Shown in pieces: positions 25,066-33,677 of a stretch of DNA of 63,064 bases. Positions within the stretch are counted from its first letter, which is position 1. Each line of letters opens with the position of its first letter. The notes under the pieces are model-generated. The model did no database searches, was not told where the DNA came from, and saw nothing but the letters and a program-made list of their open reading frames with translations. The stretch lies in NCBI RefSeq assembly GCF_001427905.1, contig NZ_LMEF01000013.1:637-63700 (forward strand). The letters are read 5' to 3'. This DNA is from Flavobacterium sp. Root420 (GTDB lineage: Bacteria > Bacteroidota > Bacteroidia > Flavobacteriales > Flavobacteriaceae). Both the position numbers and the translations under genes were made by a program.

Positions 25066-25815
25066 CTACCAGTCTTTTTCTGTTTTCTTAGGACTTCCTT
25101 TTACTTTTTGAGCATTTACTTTGTCCTGAATTTTCTTTTCTTCGTTATTAACGGCGTCTAATAAATTTTGAACACGTTCTTTTGAAATTCCGCCAGGCTG
25201 TGGTTTTGGTTCTCCTTTGTTGTCTGATTTATCATCTTTCTTTGGATCATTTTTACCATCTTTTTTGTCCTTGTCTTTGTCGTCTTTTTTGTCCTTATCC
25301 TTATTTTTGTCTTTGTCCTTGTCCTTATCTTTGTTTTTATCCTTGTCTTTGTCTTTATTCTTATCCTTGTTTTTATCGTTTTTCGGAGGATTTTCTTTTA
25401 ATTTTTGTTTGGCCAAAGCATAATTATAACGCGTTTCATCATCTGTTGGATCATTGCGTAAAGCTTGCTTATAAGCTTCAACAGCTTGCGTATAATCTTT
25501 CTCTTTCATCAGGACGTTTCCTAAATTATGAAATGCCTTATGTTTTTCAGGTCTTGTTTTGGCATTTTTAATCGCATTCCCATAAGCAAATTTTGCTTCA
25601 GAAACCTGATTTTGTTTGTAAATAGTATTTCCTAAATTATAAGAAGCTGCCGCTTTCTTTGGGAATTTTGACTGCGAAATTCTATAATTTGCCTCAGCAT
25701 CAACAAATTTATTCTGCTTATATTCTTCATTGGCATCAGGCAATGTCTTGTCCTTTTCCTGAGCTGAAACTGCTAAAGAAAATGTTAGTAAAATATAAAG
25801 AAGTAAATTTTTCAT
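25066..25815 (-). CDS. batC: BatC: TPR protein with long Lys-Asp low-complexity linker
   Basis: The start is the ATG at 25813-25815 (MKNLLLYILLTFSLAVSAQE, 249 residues), giving a standard signal peptide; the frame upstream begins at TTG. Three tetratricopeptide repeats cover about residues 25-125 (EANYRISQSKFPKKAAASYN, EAKFAYGNAIKNAKTRPEKH and AVEAYKQALRNDPTDDETRY). A long stretch built almost only of K, D and N follows (about 137-200, repeating DKDKDKNKDK), then a short conserved-looking tail with GGISKERVQNLLDAVNNEEK, typical of BatC ends. The linker is encoded by near-tandem 6- and 12-base units. It lies 44 bases after batB. Confidence 0.9.
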   Translation of the reverse strand: MKNLLLYILLTFSLAVSAQEKDKTLPDANEEYKQNKFVDAEANYRISQSKFPKKAAASYNLGNTIYKQNQVSEAKFAYGNAIKNAKTRPEKHKAFHNLGNVLMKEKDYTQAVEAYKQALRNDPTDDETRYNYALAKQKLKENPPKNDKNKDKNKDKDKDKNKDKDKDKDKNKDKDKKDDKDKDKKDGKNDPKKDDKSDNKGEPKPQPGGISKERVQNLLDAVNNEEKKIQDKVNAQKVKGSPKKTEKDW

Positions 25816-25859
25816 TCTAATTTTTTTAATTTTTTGTTCCGAAATAAATTCCAAAACAA

Positions 25860-26894
25860 TTATTTCTTTTCGTTAAATAAATTCAATTCTTTTATCCAGT
25901 TTGTTTTTCTTTCCAAAAGGAAAATATCGACAAACAACAACAAGAATGCAAAACCAAGAAACCACTGAAATTGCGATTGAAAATCAGCCATTTGTGTTGC
26001 TTCGAATTCTGTTTTCTGAATGTTATTTAATGCATTTTTTACGTAATCTAAAACCTCTTTGGTACTTCCACCATACACATAACCACCTTTCGTTGCTTTT
26101 GCAATTGCTTTCAGCCCTTCCTGATTTAGTTTTGTAATAACAACTTCTCCGTTTTGATCTCTTTGGAAACTTTTTACAACGCCATTTTCTTTTAACGGAA
26201 TGGTTCCGCCTTTTTCTGTTCCGATACCAATGGTGATGATTTTCATTCCCAGTTTGTTGGCTTCTTCCGCTGCTGCGGAAGCTCCTTCAGAATGATCTTC
26301 ACCATCAGAAATTAAAATCAATAATTTACTTGTTTTGCTTTTTTCGTCAAAATAAGTCGATGATAATCGGATTGCTTCATCCAGCGAAGTTCCTTGTGAC
26401 GAAACCATATCCGGACTCATGCTTTGAAGAAACATTTTGGCTACGCTATAATCTGTCGTGATAGGTAAAACTGGAAATGCACTTCCGGCATAGGCCACAA
26501 TTCCTATTCGGTCGCTCCCTAAATTATTGATAATCTGCGAAACCAATTGTTTACTTTTCTCTAAACGGCTTGGTGCCACATCTTCAGCCAGCATACTTTT
26601 AGAAACGTCAACTGCAAAAACAATGTCAATACCTTCACGTTTTACCGTTTCCATTTTAGTTCCAATCTTCGGATTTACTAATCCGATAATCAAACACGCA
26701 AGTGCTAAAAGTAGTATAGATAATTTCAGTACAGGTTTAAAAACAGAGCGTTCAGGGCTTAATCTTTTAACCATTTCCAAGTCACCAAATTCGCGTTGTT
26801 TTTTTCTTTTCCAATACATATTGAAAAGGAAAATACACACCACAATTGGGAGTAAGAATAAAAGGTATAAATATTTTTTTTCGTCTAATTCCAT
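25860..26894 (-). CDS. batB: BatB: membrane-anchored von Willebrand A protein
   Basis: The start chosen is the ATG at 26892-26894 (MELDEKKYLYLLFLLPIVVC, 344 residues); the frame extends six codons to a TTG inside the upstream repeat. An N-terminal helix and a second helix (KLSILLLALACLIIGLVNPK) anchor the protein. The VWA domain follows with the metal-ion-dependent adhesion site FAVDVSKSM (DxSxS), then the Thr loop region (ITTDYSVAK) and ILISDGEDH. A C-terminal helix (FQWFLGFAFLLLFVDIFLLE) ends the protein. BatA and BatB are paired VWA proteins likely held in the inner membrane. The upstream gap to batA is 141 bases and repeat-rich. Confidence 0.93.
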   Translation of the reverse strand: MELDEKKYLYLLFLLPIVVCIFLFNMYWKRKKQREFGDLEMVKRLSPERSVFKPVLKLSILLLALACLIIGLVNPKIGTKMETVKREGIDIVFAVDVSKSMLAEDVAPSRLEKSKQLVSQIINNLGSDRIGIVAYAGSAFPVLPITTDYSVAKMFLQSMSPDMVSSQGTSLDEAIRLSSTYFDEKSKTSKLLILISDGEDHSEGASAAAEEANKLGMKIITIGIGTEKGGTIPLKENGVVKSFQRDQNGEVVITKLNQEGLKAIAKATKGGYVYGGSTKEVLDYVKNALNNIQKTEFEATQMADFQSQFQWFLGFAFLLLFVDIFLLERKTNWIKELNLFNEKK

Positions 26895-27035
26895 ATAATT
26901 TTTAAATTCCAATTCCGATAGCTATCGGAACAAATTCCAAATTCCAATTCTTCTTTTTATTTAAAACTTTTCAAATTCCAAATTCCAATTTGTTATTTGG
27001 AGTTTCAAAATTGGAATTTTTTAATTTTGAAAAAA
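26895..27035. repeat. Repeat-filled gap between batA and batB
   Basis: It contains the perfect 18-base palindrome TTCCGATAGCTATCGGAA (26913-26930) and several copies of aaattccaatt(cc) on the plus strand (26905-26915, 26932-26948, 26971-26989), answered by aaattggaattttt (27008-27021). Both motifs look like dispersed flavobacterial intergenic repeats. The structure sits inside the bat transcript. Confidence 0.75.
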
Positions 27036-28037
27036 TTAAATAAAGCTTCTGTAAACTGTATTTCTTAAACCAACTTCCAACAATAATAAAAAGGCTGCCA
27101 GTAAAACAAATACTCTGTATTTTTCGTCGTAATCATAGAATTTTAATTCCTGAATTTCTGTTGTTTCTAATTTATTGATCGCGCTGTAAATTTGAGCTAG
27201 TCTGTCGTTGCTTGTTGCTCTAAAATAGGTTCCATCGGTTTTTCGGGCGATACTTTTCATTAATTGCTCGTCAATTTCAACTTTTTGCATTTTGAATAAG
27301 AAACCTCCGTTTGGAGCGTATGCGTACGGAGATGGTGCCATTCCGTTAGTTCCAATTCCTATCGTGTAAACTTTTATTCCGTATTGTTTAGCGATATCTG
27401 CAGCTGTTTCAGGTTCTATAAATCCGGCATTGTTCACACCATCAGTCATCAAAATGATTACACGGCTTTTTGCTTTACTGTCTTTTAGTCTGTTTACAGC
27501 TGTTGCCAATCCCATTCCAATTCCGGTTCCATCCTGTAGAGCGGTATCGTATTTAATATCTTTTATAGCTTCTAAAATGATCGCTTTATCACTTGTAACA
27601 GGAGTTTTGGTATAAGCTTCAGATGCATACAAAACCAATCCAATTCTGTCATTTGGTCTTTCTTCAACAAATTCTCCTGCAACTCTTTTTAAAGCCTCCA
27701 TACGGTTTGGCTTTAAATCTTTTGCCAGCATACTTCCCGAAACATCAATTGCCATTACAATATCAATTCCTTTCGTGGTTTTGGTCTGATTGCTAATGTC
27801 TACTGTTCTCGGCCTTGCCAATGCAATAATCAAAGAGCTTAGAGCAATAATCCTGAATACGTATAAACAAGGTTTTAATTTGGTCAATAATGACTCGCTG
27901 TTTTTAAAACCCTGAGTTGAACTCATTTTTAAAGTAGGCGACTGCTGATTACGTTTCCAGAAAAACCAGGCGATTGCGATTGGAATTAAAAGAAACAACC
28001 AAAAAAATTCCGGATTTAAAAAAGTTATTTTTCCCAT
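27036..28037 (-). CDS. batA: BatA: membrane-anchored von Willebrand A protein
   Basis: The 333-residue protein begins MGKITFLNPEFFWLFLLIPI, a family N-terminus with a membrane helix, followed by a second helix (RIIALSSLIIALARPRTVDI). The VWA domain has the MIDAS VMAIDVSGSMLAKD, a threonine loop (TPVTSDKA) and IILMTDGVNNAGF. A C-terminal helix (RVFVLLAAFLLLLEVGLRN) ends the protein. Its ATG shares one base with the stop codon of the preceding BatD-like gene (28037), so the two are translationally coupled. The role is presumably assembly or regulation of an envelope complex together with BatB, BatD and the MoxR ATPase. Confidence 0.94.
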   Translation of the reverse strand: MGKITFLNPEFFWLFLLIPIAIAWFFWKRNQQSPTLKMSSTQGFKNSESLLTKLKPCLYVFRIIALSSLIIALARPRTVDISNQTKTTKGIDIVMAIDVSGSMLAKDLKPNRMEALKRVAGEFVEERPNDRIGLVLYASEAYTKTPVTSDKAIILEAIKDIKYDTALQDGTGIGMGLATAVNRLKDSKAKSRVIILMTDGVNNAGFIEPETAADIAKQYGIKVYTIGIGTNGMAPSPYAYAPNGGFLFKMQKVEIDEQLMKSIARKTDGTYFRATSNDRLAQIYSAINKLETTEIQELKFYDYDEKYRVFVLLAAFLLLLEVGLRNTVYRSFI

Positions 28038-29668
28038 TAGTTACTAGCTTTTCTAAGTTCAACAGAATTTAAAATTCGGGTTGTAATGTCATTTGCATAG
28101 GTATCACCTTCTTCATGTAAAATCATGATTTGCTGTAATCCCTGATCTTGTTTGAAAAGCAAAATTTCATAATAGGCTTTTGTGCTGGTTTTGTTAACAG
28201 GATTAATGATAGTCATTGTACCATATCCTTTAAGTCCCTGTATTCCTGCATTAGTCTGGAAATCTTCTTGTTTCACAATTATATTTTGACCGCCCTGAGC
28301 TTCGATTACTTTCAAAGAACCCTCCAAAGCTTTTGCTAAATCAATATCGGTTGGGTTTTTAAATTTAGCCGTTGAAACTGTAATAAAGAAATTGTCAATC
28401 ATACTTCCGTACGCAAAAAGCTGCATTTCCTTAATCAAAGCCATAGTTTCTTTCGGAAGTACTTTTTGAGTGTCCATACGTTTCAAAACTTTTGGAGTTT
28501 CGATTAAAACGCCAGGATTTCCGTATTCACTTTTTACCCATTCTCCTTCTAATAATTCTTTTGAAGGATGACCAATAACATTGTCTTTTACATAGGTGAA
28601 GCCTTTCGTTACAACGAAAAAGGTTGTTGTTGCAAACAATAAAAACAAGACAGTTCCAACAGTAATAGCAATACGTTTGTTGCGTTTTTTTCTTAGTTGA
28701 ATTTTGATTTGCTTTTGTTTCTGAGCTTCATTCAGTAATTGATCTTCTTCCTCAGCCGGAACTTCAGTCGGAATTGCATTATCAAGCGTTAAAATTACTT
28801 TCTGAATTTTATTTCTATCATCCGTAATTTCAAAATCCAAAGGTTTAGATTTTGCGAATTTTACTAAATCGGCCTGACGTAAAACACGTTCTAAATTTTC
28901 AACAGTTTCAGGAGTCAAAGTCATTTTCTTTTTGGTAGAAGCCAGTCTTATCGCCTGAATCAATTCAGAAGTGGTACTTTCCATTGCCGGAATATGAATG
29001 GCTTCTTCAATATAATTACGGGCAATATCAGTTAATTCACTGTAATATTCTTTGATTTCGCCTTTTTGAACCAATTCTTTTTGCTCCAGGTTATTCAATA
29101 AACTTGTCGCTTTTTCAATTGGAGTTTTATAAACTTCTTCTTCGATTTTTTTCTTCTGATGTTTTTTTACATACCAATATACAAAAGCACCAATTGCAAT
29201 AATTACGATTAAAATCAAAACATAAATCCACCAATCGTTATTGCTGTCGGCGCTGGAAATATCTTTGATATCATACATTTTCTGTTGTAGTGTATCCACT
29301 TTTATATTGGCCACTTCAACTCGAATAGAATCTGATAAATAAGGTTTTTCATCTATTAAAATTTTGATACCCGGAATTGTGTATTTTCCTGAATCAAATT
29401 GGGTTAAGCCATATTTTTTGATTAATTCGTAAGTGTCGTTTTTCTTAACGGTGTCAATTGGGTACGATTGAATTACTTCTAAAGGACCAATGGTTTTTAG
29501 TTTCGGAAAAACAACTTTCGATTTTGAGCTTACAACCGTTTTAAGCGTTAACTTAAACTCGGCTCCAATTTTATTTTTTGTAGTATCAATACTTGTTTCA
29601 ACCTGTTTTTGTTGTGCAAAAACAGCTGAAGTAAGCAAAAATAGAAATATGTAAAATTTTAATTTCAT
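28037..29668 (-). CDS. BatD-like/DUF4381-type membrane protein of the bat locus
   Basis: The 543-residue protein has a signal peptide (MKLKFYIFLFLLTSAVFAQQ) and an N-terminal extracytoplasmic beta domain (KNKIGAEFKLTLKTVVSSKS, FDSGKYTIPGIKIL). A helix DWWIYVLILIVIIAIGAFVY (about 147-167) and a cytosolic helical segment (KATSLLNNLEQKELVQKGEI) come next. A second helix RIAITVGTVLFLLFATTTFF (about 330-350) precedes a C-terminal extracytoplasmic domain of about 190 residues. The first part resembles BatD and DUF4381 proteins that accompany MoxR-DUF58-VWA clusters. The C-terminal domain is not recognised. It lies between the DUF58 gene (185-base repeat-containing gap) and batA (1-base overlap). 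Confidence 0.8.
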   Translation of the reverse strand: MKLKFYIFLFLLTSAVFAQQKQVETSIDTTKNKIGAEFKLTLKTVVSSKSKVVFPKLKTIGPLEVIQSYPIDTVKKNDTYELIKKYGLTQFDSGKYTIPGIKILIDEKPYLSDSIRVEVANIKVDTLQQKMYDIKDISSADSNNDWWIYVLILIVIIAIGAFVYWYVKKHQKKKIEEEVYKTPIEKATSLLNNLEQKELVQKGEIKEYYSELTDIARNYIEEAIHIPAMESTTSELIQAIRLASTKKKMTLTPETVENLERVLRQADLVKFAKSKPLDFEITDDRNKIQKVILTLDNAIPTEVPAEEEDQLLNEAQKQKQIKIQLRKKRNKRIAITVGTVLFLLFATTTFFVVTKGFTYVKDNVIGHPSKELLEGEWVKSEYGNPGVLIETPKVLKRMDTQKVLPKETMALIKEMQLFAYGSMIDNFFITVSTAKFKNPTDIDLAKALEGSLKVIEAQGGQNIIVKQEDFQTNAGIQGLKGYGTMTIINPVNKTSTKAYYEILLFKQDQGLQQIMILHEEGDTYANDITTRILNSVELRKASN

Positions 29669-29853
29669 TTGATTTTTGATTTCAGATTTTAGTCTAAAAC
29701 AGTTGCTTAAATTGGCACGCGGATGACGCGGATTTGCTTCGCCAGTTCGCTGTTGCTTGTGTAAGCGGATTTTTACTTTTGTGATTTTTGGCAGAAATAG
29801 TTAATTGATTTTCAAAAAATCTAAAATCTAAAATCTGCAATCTAAAATTATAT
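29669..29853. repeat. Repeat-bearing gap between the DUF58 gene and the BatD-like gene
   Basis: The gap includes tgatttcagattttagtctaaaa at one end and aaaatctaaaatctgcaatc at the other (29816-29845), which are complementary, and a middle with acgcggatgacgcggattt-like and gtaagcggattttt (29722-29774). Copies of aaatctaaaatctgcaatct also occur in the next gap. I see no gene. Confidence 0.7.
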
Positions 29854-30717
29854 TTATCTTGATTTGAAATATCCCAATAATTTCGTTACGTAATTTTCAT
29901 CGACTCTTGTGTTTACAACTCCAGCTCCGGATTTACTGAAAATATCTTTGAAATAACTGACTCTTTCGTGATAATGTTTTTCGTAGTTCATTCGCACTGT
30001 TTTTGAGCCTGTATCGACCAACTGAACTTTCCCGGATTCAGCATCCAGCATACTTACCATTCCTAAATTCGGGATTTTTTCTTCACGGATATCATATACA
30101 CGAACACCTGTAATGTCGTGTTTTTTAGAAGCAATTTTTAAAGTCTGCTCGTAATTTTCAGACATAAAATCAGAAATCACAAAAACGATAGCTTTCTTTT
30201 TTTGTGTTCCTGATAAAAACTTCAAAGCTTGCGCAATATCCGTTTTGTGGCTTTTGGGTTCAAATTCGATCAATTCACGAATGATTCTCAAAACGTGTGA
30301 ACGGCCTTTTTTTGGTGGAATATACAATTCGACATTATCTGAAAATAATATTAATCCGATTTTGTCATTGTTTTGTGTAGCCGAAAAAGCCATCGTTGCC
30401 GCAATTTCGGTGACGATGTCTTTTTTGAATTGACTTTTTGAACCAAAACCTTCAGAACCTGAAATGTCAACCATTAAAACCATGGTCAATTCTCGTTCTT
30501 CTTCAAAAACTTTTACGTGGGCTTCGTTATAGCGTGCGGTTACATTCCAGTCGATGTTACGAATATCATCGCCATATTGGTATTGACGCACTTCGCTAAA
30601 AGTCATCCCGCGCCCTTTAAATGAAGAATGGTACTCTCCCGAAAAGATGTGATTGCTCAGTCTTTTGGTTTTGATTTCTATTTTCCGTACTTTTTTTAAA
30701 AGCTCTTTTGTATCCAT
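29854..30717 (-). CDS. DUF58 domain protein of the bat locus
   Basis: The 287-residue cytosolic protein has the DUF58 signature GEYHSSFKGRGMTFSEVRQY followed by GDDIRNIDWNVTARYNEAHV (about 27-68), and a VWA-like fold with LMVDISGSEGFGS carrying DxSxS. It accompanies MoxR ATPases in many bacteria, where the two form a chaperone-like module acting on VWA partners. It follows moxR by 96 bases, a gap made of an inverted repeat. No membrane segment is seen, unlike longer DUF58 proteins. A role as adaptor between MoxR and the BatAB proteins is an inference from the gene order. Confidence 0.9.
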   Translation of the reverse strand: MDTKELLKKVRKIEIKTKRLSNHIFSGEYHSSFKGRGMTFSEVRQYQYGDDIRNIDWNVTARYNEAHVKVFEEERELTMVLMVDISGSEGFGSKSQFKKDIVTEIAATMAFSATQNNDKIGLILFSDNVELYIPPKKGRSHVLRIIRELIEFEPKSHKTDIAQALKFLSGTQKKKAIVFVISDFMSENYEQTLKIASKKHDITGVRVYDIREEKIPNLGMVSMLDAESGKVQLVDTGSKTVRMNYEKHYHERVSYFKDIFSKSGAGVVNTRVDENYVTKLLGYFKSR

Positions 30718-30724
30718 TTTTTCG

Positions 30725-30811
30725 GATTGCAGATTTTAGATTTTTTGATTTTAGATTGAAACTTAGATTGCAGATTTTAAATCTAAAATCAGCAATCTAA
30801 AATCTAAAATT
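30725..30811. repeat. Long inverted repeat between moxR and the DUF58 gene
   Basis: The 30731-30757 segment (gattttagattttttgattt...) is complementary to 30778-30811 (aatctaaaatcagcaatcta...), giving a long A+T-rich hairpin in the transcript between the two genes. The units agattttagatt and gattgcagatttta are the same family as those at 29816-29845. Confidence 0.75.
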
Positions 30812-30813
30812 TT

Positions 30814-31818
30814 TTAAGGTACTTCAATCTCGTTTACGATTTTGTTGATAATGTCTACAGAAGTAATATTTTCGGCTTCAGCCTCATACGTTATCCCGAC
30901 TCTGTGACGTAAAACATCATGTACAACTGCACGAACGTCTTCTGGAATTACATAACCACGACGTTTGATGAAAGCGTAACATTTTGCCGCATTGGCTAAG
31001 TTGATACTTCCACGTGGCGATGCTCCAAAACTGATAAGAGGTTTTAAGTCCGCAAGTTTGTACTTCTCTGGATAACGAGTAGCAAAGATGATATCTAAGA
31101 TGTATTTTTCGATTTTTTCGTCCATGTAAACTTCACGAACAGCTTCTTGCGCACGCAAAATTTGTTCTACAGAAACTACAGGATTTACTTTTTCGTAACT
31201 TCCTTTTAGGTTTTGACGAATTACAAAACGTTCTTCATCAATTTTTGGGTAATCAATTACGGTTTTCAACATAAAACGATCGACCTGTGCTTCGGGAAGT
31301 TGGTATGTTCCTTCTTGTTCAATAGGATTTTGAGTTGCTAATACTAAAAACGGACGATCAAGTTTGAAAGTTGTGTCACCAATAGTAACTTGTTTTTCCT
31401 GCATCGCCTCCAAAAGTGCTGACTGAACTTTAGCAGGAGCACGGTTAATCTCATCGGCAAGTACGAAATTAGCAAAAATTGGCCCTTTTTTAATAGAGAA
31501 TTCGTTTGCTTTGATGTTGTAAATCATCGTTCCGACAACATCGGCAGGTAATAAATCCGGAGTAAACTGGATACGGCTGAAAGAACCCTGAACTGCTTGC
31601 GACAACGTATTTATCGCTAAAGTTTTGGCCAATCCCGGAACACCTTCCAATAAAATATGCCCTTGTCCTAAAAGCCCGATTAATAAACGCTCGACCATAT
31701 GTTTCTGGCCCACAATAACTTTGTTCATTTCCATTGTAAGAAGGTCTATAAAAGCACTTTCTCTCTCAATTTTTTCATTTATCGCTCTAATGTCTAAAGT
31801 CGTTGTATTTTCTTCCAT
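30814..31818 (-). CDS. moxR: MoxR-family AAA+ ATPase
   Basis: The 334-residue AAA+ protein has Walker A GVPGLAKT in LLEGVPGLAKTLAIN, Walker B VLADEINRAPAKVQSAL, sensor-1 ATQNPIEQEGTYQLPEAQVD and sensor-2 region SFGASPRGSINLANAAKCYA, all characteristic of MoxR. These ATPases act as chaperones that activate or assemble VWA-domain partner complexes. It is the first gene of the bat locus, read on the minus strand and divergent from the aldo/keto reductase gene with 223 bases between the starts. I did not find an unambiguous TAnnTTTG promoter upstream; a TTCAATTTG at about 31880 is the closest resemblance. Confidence 0.95.
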   Translation of the reverse strand: MEENTTTLDIRAINEKIERESAFIDLLTMEMNKVIVGQKHMVERLLIGLLGQGHILLEGVPGLAKTLAINTLSQAVQGSFSRIQFTPDLLPADVVGTMIYNIKANEFSIKKGPIFANFVLADEINRAPAKVQSALLEAMQEKQVTIGDTTFKLDRPFLVLATQNPIEQEGTYQLPEAQVDRFMLKTVIDYPKIDEERFVIRQNLKGSYEKVNPVVSVEQILRAQEAVREVYMDEKIEKYILDIIFATRYPEKYKLADLKPLISFGASPRGSINLANAAKCYAFIKRRGYVIPEDVRAVVHDVLRHRVGITYEAEAENITSVDIINKIVNEIEVP

Positions 31819-32041
31819 ATAAATATTTTTAAAACCTTTTTAAACCTTTGATTTTTACGCCTTGTTTTTGAGAGTGCAAATTGAATATTTTTTGAGAAGT
31901 AAGATGTTAAAGAATGGTTAAAACTTCGACCAATGCACTAATTTTAAGGACGAATTGTGAATCTATTTTTATATTTTTAAGAACTTTGGTGATTATGCTT
32001 TATAAAAGCATATTTATTACCAAAAATAACGCAATAAAACC

Positions 32042-32917
32042 ATGAGCAAAACAACGTTATCGCCTATAATTTCGGGCACTATGAATTGGGGAGTTTGGGA
32101 TAAAAACCTTACAACTAAAGAAATGGAAAATATGATACAAATCTGTATCGAAAACAAAATTACCACTTTTGATCACGCCGATATTTACGGATCCTATACC
32201 ACAGAAGCCGATTTTGGAAAAGCTTTCCACGCAAGTAAAATTTCTAGAGAAAAATTACAGATAATTACCAAATGCGGAATTCAGATGATTGCTGAAAAAC
32301 GTCCGGAGAACAAAATCAAACATTATGAATATTCGAAAGAATATATTATCTGGTCTGTTGAAGAATCGCTTAAAAAATTAAAAACAGATTTTATTGATGT
32401 TTTTTTATTACACAGACCAAGTCCGTTAATGCAGGCTGACGAAATTGCTGAAGCAGTGGAGAAATTAAAAGCAGAAGGGAAAATTATCGATTTCGGACTT
32501 TCCAATTTTACCAGTTCTCAAACAGAGTTAATTCGTTCCAAAACAGAAGTTAGTTTTAATCAGGTGCAATTTTCGGCTACACATTATGAAGCAATGATCG
32601 ATGGAAGTTTAGACTATATGCAAACACACGGAATCCGTCCTTTGTCATGGAATCCGCTTGGAACAGTTTTTAGAGAAGACACCAAGAAAACACGTCGTTT
32701 GAAAAAATTACTTTCAGAGTTGGTTCAAAAATACAGTTTTGGTTCCGATACACTTTTATTGGCCTGGATTTTAAAACATCCTGCCGGAGTTGTGCCAATT
32801 GCGGGGACAGTTAATATTGCCAGAATTCAATCCTTGATGAAAGCAGTAGAATTGGAAATGGATAAGGAAGACTGGTTTGCGATTTGGACAGAAAGTATGG
32901 GCGACGATGTGCCATAA
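32042..32917 (+). CDS. Aldo/keto reductase
   Basis: The 291-residue protein is a (beta/alpha)8 barrel NAD(P)H oxidoreductase of the YdhF-like group. Catalytic-tetrad features are visible: TFDHADIYGSY with the active-site Asp and Tyr, KCGIQM with the Lys on the following strand region, and LLHRPSPLM with the His. The C-terminal cofactor segment reads HPAGVVPIAGTVNIARIQSL. It probably reduces small aldehydes or ketones. It lies 16 bases upstream of a GNAT acetyltransferase gene. The start MSKTTLSPIISGTMNWGVW fits the family. Confidence 0.9.
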   Translation: MSKTTLSPIISGTMNWGVWDKNLTTKEMENMIQICIENKITTFDHADIYGSYTTEADFGKAFHASKISREKLQIITKCGIQMIAEKRPENKIKHYEYSKEYIIWSVEESLKKLKTDFIDVFLLHRPSPLMQADEIAEAVEKLKAEGKIIDFGLSNFTSSQTELIRSKTEVSFNQVQFSATHYEAMIDGSLDYMQTHGIRPLSWNPLGTVFREDTKKTRRLKKLLSELVQKYSFGSDTLLLAWILKHPAGVVPIAGTVNIARIQSLMKAVELEMDKEDWFAIWTESMGDDVP

Positions 32918-32933
32918 ATAATGCATAGTAAAA

Positions 32934-33440
32934 ATGATACATTTAGAAAAATTTGATAAAAAGTTTTATTCTGAATTGATCAATTCCATCAATAACGCAA
33001 AAGATTTAATGCAATTTGGCGGTCCGGAATTTACTTTCCCGTTAACGGATGAGCAAATAGATAAAACACTTTCGGATGAAAACAGAATTGCTTTTAGAGT
33101 TGCCAATATTTCTGATGGAAGTACTATTGGGCATTGTGAAATTTATTTTAAAGATGATTCTGCAAAACTAGGCCGAATCCTGATTATCGATAAAAACCAG
33201 AGAGGAAAAGGAATTGGTGAGCAAATGGTGATTTTATTATTGGAATATATTCTTAAAAACAGAAAAGAACGAAATATAGAATTGAATGTTTTTGATTTTA
33301 ATGTTAGTGCTATTAAGTGTTATGAAAAAGTTGGTTTCAGAATTAATCCGGATAAAAAACTGTTAAGAGAAGTTGATGGTGAAACATGGACGGCGTTAAA
33401 TATGGTGTTGAATTTAGAAGATTGGAAAAATAAAAAATAA
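32934..33440 (+). CDS. GNAT-family N-acetyltransferase
   Basis: This 168-residue GNAT protein has the acetyl-CoA binding motif A as LGRILIIDKNQRGKGIGEQM (with RGKGIG) and the downstream motif IELNVFDFNVSAIKCYEKVG, typical of RimJ/RimL-like members that often acylate amino groups. The acceptor is not predictable. It directly follows the aldo/keto reductase gene by 16 bases and is followed by a gap packed with palindromes, the first of which (33446-33513) probably acts as its terminator. Confidence 0.85.
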   Translation: MIHLEKFDKKFYSELINSINNAKDLMQFGGPEFTFPLTDEQIDKTLSDENRIAFRVANISDGSTIGHCEIYFKDDSAKLGRILIIDKNQRGKGIGEQMVILLLEYILKNRKERNIELNVFDFNVSAIKCYEKVGFRINPDKKLLREVDGETWTALNMVLNLEDWKNKK

Positions 33441-33677
33441 AAATATTAGCCACAGATTAAAAGATTCTCACAGATTGAAAAAAATCATTTTTAATCTTTT
33501 AATCTGTGGCTAAAAAATTAAACACATAGACACATAGATTTTTATTGTTTTAAAGAAGGTAAAAATAAATGACTAGTCATTTAACACATAGCTATGTGTT
33601 TTGATGTCGAGTGAAACACCTTTTTCTAAGCTTTTAAAACTATGTCTCTATGTGTTTAAATAAAAACCTAAACAAGA
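33441..33677. repeat. Palindrome-packed intergenic region
   Basis: Four symmetrical structures lie in 237 bases: a perfect 21-bp inverted repeat (33446-33466 with 33493-33513, ttagccacagattaaaagatt); a near-perfect repeat of aaacacatagacacatag (33520-33537) with ctatgtctctatgtgttt (33640-33657); the 12-base palindrome atgactagtcat (33569-33580); and the 18-base palindrome aacacatagctatgtgtt (33583-33600). No gene is visible. They look like dispersed, terminator-like flavobacterial repeats nested in each other. Confidence 0.8.

Noticed and set aside
25182..25571. Long plus-strand ORF rich in Leu, Cys, Phe and Ser across batC
   Set aside because: It is the antisense reading of the Lys-Asp codon repeat (AAAGAC units give long open frames on the other strand). 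It has no family features and overlaps the well-supported batC.
33441..33677. CRISPR array
   Set aside because: Repeats are palindromic and of different sequences, not a regularly spaced direct repeat with unique spacers; no cas genes in the window.
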